The notes under the pieces: model-generated
Told to the model about the DNA's origin: nothing
The model's input: only the letters and a program-made list of their open reading frames with translations
The model's database searches: none
Position numbers and translations under genes: made by a program
Part shown: positions 57,728 through 64,000 of the stretch, one piece after another
Numbering within the stretch: the first letter of the stretch is position 1
How the letters are laid out: each line of letters starts with the position of its first letter
Source of the DNA: Copromyces sp. CBS 386.78
Taxonomy: Eukaryota; Ascomycota; Sordariomycetes; Sordariales; Sordariaceae
DNA: 64,000 nt
NCBI GenBank assembly: GCA_030685235.1
Contig: MU839084.1
Span: forward strand, 1-64,000
Direction: 5' to 3'

Positions 57728-60700
57728 TTGATAGTGGGCCAAAGTGGGCTAGGTAGCTACTTCCCCCGCTATGTAGTGTATGCGCCACTATACCTAGGCA
57801 AGTGTGGGGTTAGCAATAGCCGCAGGGATCCACTTTTGCGTAGCGTAGGCGCGAGCAGGCCGACTTTTGTTGGCCCGGTCGTTTTCCGCTTTCTCTCTTG
57901 GCCGACCTCTTCCGCGTTTCCTCTCTCGGCCCACACTTCTTTCACAAACCATCACTTCCAACATCTTGGACTCTCACACTCAACGCGGCACCTGTACGGC
58001 ACCCCTTTTGTGCGGCGAGCCCCGACGCGCACCGGCATTGGAAACGCAAACGAGAAATCCTTCAGTCTAGGATTTCGCAAGGGAGATCAACGTATGCAGC
58101 CACTTGTCTTGTCGTTGCCAGTAATGAACGAATCCAAATCCCCGCCGACCCCTACTCCTACTCTTACCTACACTCTCGCCGCAAACAAGAAAAGTTCAGA
58201 TGCAATGCATGTCTCGACGTCCTGCTGACCACCGTGTCTCTCTTCGCACCGCGGTCCAATCCTGATCAGGTTGTTCTGCCCAGAACCTAGCCGTGGGCCT
58301 ACGACTTACTACTGGGCCATAAACGCGTCGCGGAGAGGAGACTGGTTCGGGTGAAAGCTCCCAACAACACGGCGATAAGTCTAAACGAGGACAAGCCGCA
58401 AGCGCAAGCGATGTTCTGCCCCGCCGAACATGGCCAACAACCTCAAGGCCATATCCACCACAAGTCCAAACATCTACCGACTATCTGGGGAAACGTTACC
58501 TTGTCGATTGCCCATTGCGGTAGAGGCGTAGGAAAGTCGCAGCAATACGAGCCATGTTAACTCGTTGCTTTGTGATGATGCAGTGCGCCTATCGCGCAAA
58601 GGGATCACGTCCTCCGGCCTGACGGGCCTCAGCTTCTTTCGGATGGCCGGCCATGCCACCACAGACGTGACGACTCCTCCGATAGTGCAGATGCCGTCAT
58701 CACGAACCCCTTCAACAAGTACACTACCGCAAAAGTCACACGCACCTATAGTACCTGATCTGATGCCAATACCAGGACCCGTGCTGTGTACTTGGACTTT
58801 TGGTGTGGCCGGTCCCGGCATGGCCCCCGTTTATGGCCCCCCGTATGCCGTACAGTATCGTCACATACTGTGTCTCTTACGGGCTACGGCTGCCGACTCC
58901 ATTTTGCACAACACATCTTCACCGGGGCACGCCAACACATGTAAAGCATCGCACCGCGTACCTTGCGATGCCCAGAGGTAGGTTGGCACTATGCTTCTGA
59001 CCCCCGCACCGCACATCGCGCGCCGCCGTAAGCCGGACGGCAGTCGGGAAGCCTTTCCCGCGGGCACAGGTCGCGGCATGCATCCCTTGATGACATGATG
59101 CTGGTTATGGCCGACTTTGCACCCAAAGGCTGGTTGAAAACTCAGAAACGATATCTCCTATTACTCGCGCCGGATCCGAGTCTCGTAATACATACAACAG
59201 CAGGGCGGGCATCTCCTGGCATCAACATGTCACAACCTTTGTTGCCAATGCGTGACGAGGCGTCCAGTCTCACACCCCGTTCTACTCTGGGAAACACAGC
59301 AGTTTGCGCCATGGCAGATCAAGCAAGCAGCCTATGCACATAACCTTGTGCTTCACAACATGAAGCCAGACACTCACAGCTCGGGACAAGGGTTTGAATC
59401 CTCCTCAGTTTCTTTTCTTCTTGACCTGAACGTTCGTTGATCTCCTTTTCTATCCACACGTTATCCGACTCGCTTTTTTGCTGTGCCGCCGGATGTTGGC
59501 CAAGACCTTGCTCGTTTTTTTTTCGTTTTTCCTTCGAACCTTCGATAATTACCGAATGTACCTTTTGCACACCGGTACCTGACTATACAAAGCCCAGTTG
59601 GGATGAGTTGGTCCGGGTTTTAATATGGGATGAACCGTTAATCACCAACGGTGGCATACCTTACCCGATACTCATGACTGGCAAGACGTCCGGCGGCCCT
59701 GCTTTGGGATGTGATCCCATGTTGGGCATAGTCTGGTTATCGGGGTACGCCTGCTTCCTTGGCGGGTATAAGACTTCCTTAGGCCCGTAAACGAACCAGA
59801 GGGAGATTTCGTTCTGGAAGAGATTCCCGATGGAAAAAGAAACGAGATTACCGTCTAAACTGATAACAGTAAGTAGGTTGTGCCACATTGCGTCAAAATC
59901 ATTGCGAGATGCATGGGATTCGCTATTCCACATCACTGACTAAGAAACAAGCGAGGAATATTCTCTCTCGTTACCCTGTAGGACGCGTTGCCGACCCTGT
60001 CTCGATGATGTAAATCGATCCTCCCTCCATATTTTTCGGCATCCCTACTAGGGTCAATCTCTCAAGGAGTGGAACGGGCTGGCCTTGGAGAGCACCACAT
60101 TCGACACTTGCCTATTCCAGAAGGGCGAATCAATGAGCGGATTGATCTGAGCGAGGTCGGCCTTTCGATGAGGGAGTGTACACAATTATTCAACCCCAGC
60201 AGGAGCCTGGCTGTCCGTGCCTTTCTCCTGCTTCTGTGGCCCCAGATTGAGATTGACTATGCGGGCACTAACGTCTGTCAGCCCCAGACACATAACCCTG
60301 GCCGCGACAAGCCAATCCCAACGTCACCTCGTCTCGCAAACCTCACTCGCAATTAACTGGAGCGGATACCACCTCAGTGCAGTGCACCACGGTGTACACG
60401 ACATGCCTCATTACCACCAACAACGGTAGTCGATCAACTAGGTCCGATTATTGATGCCCAAGCTCAAGACGACTTTCCTTTCGGAGCAGGAAGTTGGTGA
60501 GCAGAGGGCGGCATTGCGCAAAGTCAGGGTAACATTGACCACCCGCTGGTAGAGCAAAGATGGGGCCAAACGGTTGTGACGAGAACAGGCAATCCGTTTC
60601 ATTCGACGATTTAAGCGCGAGTGGCTTGGGAGCTGGGTCGCACCAGACCCCAAGCCAGCCAATCGGGCCCCGGCAATTAGGAGACTAACACGCTAAACTG

Positions 60701-62900
60701 GTCGAAAAGGTACGCTTTTGCACAGTCTAAATCAGCCGCCCCCGACGACCGCTCCGCCCGGCCGCCGCTCCGCCGTTGTCGTTGTGTGATTTGGAATGTT
60801 GTAAACCTGGCCTAAAAAGGGCAAAGCTATGAACGATAGAGGAGCACTGGAAGGGATCAGGGAGTCGGGGAAGTGAGGAATAGGATGTGGGTGACATCGG
60901 AACTGGCAGTTAGCGAGATCATCGCTGATCCCATCTTGGTTTGATGCCATGGCCAGTGCTATCCGCGGCGCAAGGGGGGGTCTACTTTCTTGACGAAGAG
61001 TTCACTTCTTCCACGCCATACCCTACAACCTGCTCGCAAAGAAGGGCAGAAAGCAGAGCGTTTGGTAGGGCCGGACCCCAGTCCTCATCTGAGGCAAGTG
61101 GGTTTCACGGTGAGCAACAAATGTCGTCACATATTTGCTTTGCCAGTGCATCCGGAACAAGTGATGCTTCGTGATGGCGTGACAAGTATCCCGTCATTAC
61201 GGACTGGCCGACATCCTCTTCGAATTTATTTTGTTCTTACAATCATTCTCCCTGCCCCTTCTCGTCTAGTTTTACGCTTATAGTTCTTGGTGCAAGCCAC
61301 ACGAAACATGGCGGTATCGGTATGAGCGAGCGGGCAAGCCACCTGAGCACCACCACGAATCCACGATTCTCCCGGCCGGCAAAAACGAATCGATAAGAAA
61401 ACCCAAATCACTCACCTTTCTTTCGATGGCACGACCGGTAACCGGCATGTCCCGCCCGGAAGGACCAGCGTAGCATTCCAGTACCCAACGCTCACGAAAC
61501 AAGCAGCAGTACGCAAGACATCTGGGACTATTGGATGATACCATGAAGTTCCCCGGAACATGGGTTGTGAGCAACAAGCCAACAACGGTTGCAAGCCAAG
61601 ACCGGGATGAGTGAGCCAAGGCGAGCGCCCAGGTAAGGGAGGGCGTGTTGACGAGGTGAACTGCTGTGGTGTAAGTCTATTGGAAAGATACAGTGCCATT
61701 TCGTGAGTGGATTGTTCTCGAGTCAGAAATATTTTCATTGGAAGAAGACATTGCATTTGGCCCACACATCCAAGCCACTGAACCGATCTGTCGGGTTCCG
61801 TACCACTTTAACCCCAGTCACGTGCGCCAAAGCATGCCTTCAAGCTGTCGCCATTGATTGGGAGATTGACCGCGTCAATGATTGCTCCTTCCGCGACGAA
61901 CGCTTTTCCAACAATAATACCCTAGTTTTTTTTACGGTTAAACCGTTGCTACCTCACCGTGGGACGGGGAAACGGGTGAGCGGGTGCCGTGTTGCAAAAA
62001 TACTACGTCAGATTCCAAAAACTGACGGGCTTCATTTCCCAAGAAATACAAATGCTGCTTGTATTTTGAAATTGCGCACAGGCCAGCCAGCCCGTTTTTT
62101 TGGGGGGCCCGTTGGCCGTTGTTGACCATTGACATCGGTTGACAGAATGGAAAGATGCAAAGAAGCAGAAAAAAGAAGAAAGAAGAGAAAAAAGAGGGAG
62201 CACAAAATGACAGGGGTGGGAAAAGTACGAACCATTTCTGTCCAAGTCTCTCCATCCATTGAGTGATTAACGCTGCGCCGCAGACGAAATGCGACGCCGC
62301 GCCGACCGGGGCGATGCGATGCGGCCCATTCTACCGGCCCGTGTGCTCGGCCTCACCCACGGTCTCGGCAGTCCGGCCGCATGCTGCATGACCCGACCAC
62401 GGTCCACGAGCTACGGTATAACCCCGGTCACAACCGACTGCCTCCGAACTACAACAACTACACACCACATAGCAGACACTACACCACCACTTCTACAACA
62501 ACGACTACAACAATAATCCACAATGATAATCAATCACAACAATGCCGCACCGGGTGGTCGACCTCGATGCGACCACCGTGACAACGCGCAACAGAGGGAG
62601 AGGGAGCTTCCCTCTTTACCCACATTACTGTGAAAATATTTTGCTGGTACTGAATGCTGAGCCACCTTCGAGTACAATACACTCAGTTTCGAGTATAGTG
62701 TCATGACAAGAAAACAGTACGAATGATACACTGTCGCGACTGCCCAAGGTTACACAGTCCACACGGTATCGACGACGACGACGATGATGAGAAGGGTCAT
62801 CCCTATCACGTTCTCAGTAGGGTCAAGGGACAAGGAGGCAGCGAGGGAGTGAGTGCCCAGTGATGAGGGAGCGAGTGGCTCGAGGGAGTACCCAGTGAGT
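57728..62900. other. Gene-poor DNA with leader-like CT-rich segments
   Basis: Several CT-rich tracts followed by CAAACCATCAC-like sequence (for example 57,890-57,960) resemble fungal transcription leaders. No open frame after them encodes anything I recognise. A CAA/ACA-rich low-complexity run lies at 62,440-62,530 and a purine-rich run at 62,155-62,215. Confidence 0.4.
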
Positions 62901-63089
62901 GAGGGCGTGAGAGTGTCCACACAGAGGCAAACCACCAACTGCTGCATTTAATTCAACTGCAACTGCATGAAGGAAATCACATCACCTCAGTTCTCTCCCT
63001 CCTCTGCTCCGTCACTCCCTCACTCCGATCACCTTTTCCGTCAATTAACTTACTCCCGTGTTCAAGACAGTGCGTAACAGGGTCATTGC

Positions 63090-63400
63090 CATCATCACCA
63101 GGGGGCATGTACCAACTGAATGGAACTTGGAACTACACTACTGCCGTGTCATTTTCGATTAGAGACGACGGAGGAGGGCGGAGGGACAAGGAAGGGGAGG
63201 GGGCCCATCACATACAGCCTCCTTTTACCCCTTTTCCTACTACTCTTACCATCATCGTCAAGCACCAACAGACTGGACCTTGGAACTACACTACTACGGT
63301 GTCATCGTCGAGCAAAAACGAGGAGAAAGAAAGGAGGAGGGAGTAGCCTCATTACGTACATTCCCCTTCTTCCCACCCCCTTCCCCAACAGCCTTCTCCG
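63090..63400. repeat. Diverged tandem duplication of about 155 bp
   Basis: The segment around CTTGGAACTACACTACT occurs at about 63,126 and 63,281 in similar surroundings: ACCAAC before it, then GTGTCAT, a G/A-rich run and a C/T-rich run. This makes two diverged units in tandem. No gene function is implied. Confidence 0.65.
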
Positions 63401-63891
63401 TCCCTTGCTTGAATCAAGTCCGGACTAGACTCGTTCAGGTAGATGTGTTAATATTGGTCACTTACCGAAGTGAGTCGATACCTACTTCGGTCTGGGTAGG
63501 TGCTAGGTAGGTAGTGAGTACCTGGGCATGTCGTACTGTACTGCAGTCGAGGCACCCCATGGAGATGTGACGTACTGAGATATATGAGGGAACACGGGGT
63601 AGTGAGTGACTGAGCAAGTAACTTCATTATACATCGTCACGTATTTCATTTTCCTCTGCCTCTCGTTTAGCTGCCTCCGCCGTACATTGCAGTCCTAACA
63701 ACCAGATGAAAGGAGACACTAGGTTGTAGTGGCCTCACTAATTGGAAACAGAGAGTGACAGTTACTGTACGTGCATTACCTATCCCGGGCCAGTCCGTAG
63801 TACCTTCCAGGCGAGGGAACTTCCACATTTGGGCCTTATAAAGTCCCGCTTCAGCACTTTTTCGGTAACTCCAAGATGCCTCGCAGTAAAG

Positions 63892-64000
63892 GTTCCCTCG
63901 TTGGTCTAGCGGTATGTGTGGCGGGGCCAGATAAACATTGCTCGTTGCGTGGTAACGGTGGTACAGTTTTCATAGGCGTGTCAAGAGTGGACGGGTTCGA
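63892..64000 (+). other. tRNA-like sequence truncated by the window edge
   Basis: TCCCTCGTTGGTCTAGCGGTATG resembles, in its last part (TGGTCTAGCGGTA), a tRNA A box with acceptor and D-arm start. About 70 bp later the window ends in GACGGGTTCGA, the start of a B box and T arm. Spacing would need an intron. The bases after the D loop do not form a good D stem or a U33-type anticodon loop, so this may be a pseudo-tRNA or a coincidence. Confidence 0.25.

Noticed and set aside
57728..58290. 166- and 130-codon plus-strand frames
   Set aside because: The frames overlap in different registers through a CT-rich leader-like tract, with no conserved motif.

Overview
This window is filamentous ascomycete nuclear DNA. 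It is most likely a Sordariomycete with active repeat-induced point mutation (RIP), in the manner of Neurospora; the species is inferred, not shown. Protein genes have short introns of 56-71 bp, with two longer exceptions, and CTAAC-type branch points. Two large blocks (about 1-20,090 and 47,530-52,968) are extremely AT-rich. In them CpA and TpG are nearly absent, TpA is abundant and CpG is kept, which is the RIP signature. There are no bacterial-type operons.

Region 1-20,090 is a graveyard of RIP-mutated mobile elements. The clearest is a 9.74-kb Ty3/gypsy chromovirus on the minus strand (1742-11484) with two 289-bp LTRs and a 5-bp TATAT target duplication. Its gag zinc knuckle, protease, reverse transcriptase, RNase H, integrase and chromodomain can still be read through the mutations. 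Between the chromodomain and the 3' LTR lies about 3.7 kb that the standard layout does not explain. It holds a 50-bp tandem repeat and a long degenerate reading frame running antisense to pol, which is the most unusual signal in the window. Next come the relic of an unclassified mobile-element protein (12-15 kb, minus) and another relic frame with a GNSK repeat (16.6-18.5 kb, minus).

Region 20,248-36,915 is the gene-dense part. It holds a six-exon secreted agmatinase/arginase-family protein (+), the cleavage/polyadenylation factor CFT1 (minus, five exons, 1,483 aa) and the PtdIns3P 5-kinase FAB1 (+, two exons, 2,594 aa). The agmatinase and CFT1 converge. CFT1 and FAB1 diverge from a 1.8-kb intergenic region. 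The three genes show no pathway connection and look like ordinary chromosomal neighbours.

Region 36,916-64,000 is gene-poor. I support only two small genes: an 89-aa Ser/Thr-rich protein (41,307-41,576, minus) and a 52-aa Cys/Lys-rich protein (55,131-55,289, +). It also holds two non-autonomous inverted-repeat elements (an interleaved one at 37,441-38,269 and a TA-flanked MITE at 40,073-40,346). A RIP-mutated 5.44-kb Ty1/copia element (47,530-52,968, minus) has 184-bp LTRs and a perfect AATCT target duplication. Microsatellites and a tRNA-like fragment at the right edge complete it. The rest is of normal composition with no gene I can defend.
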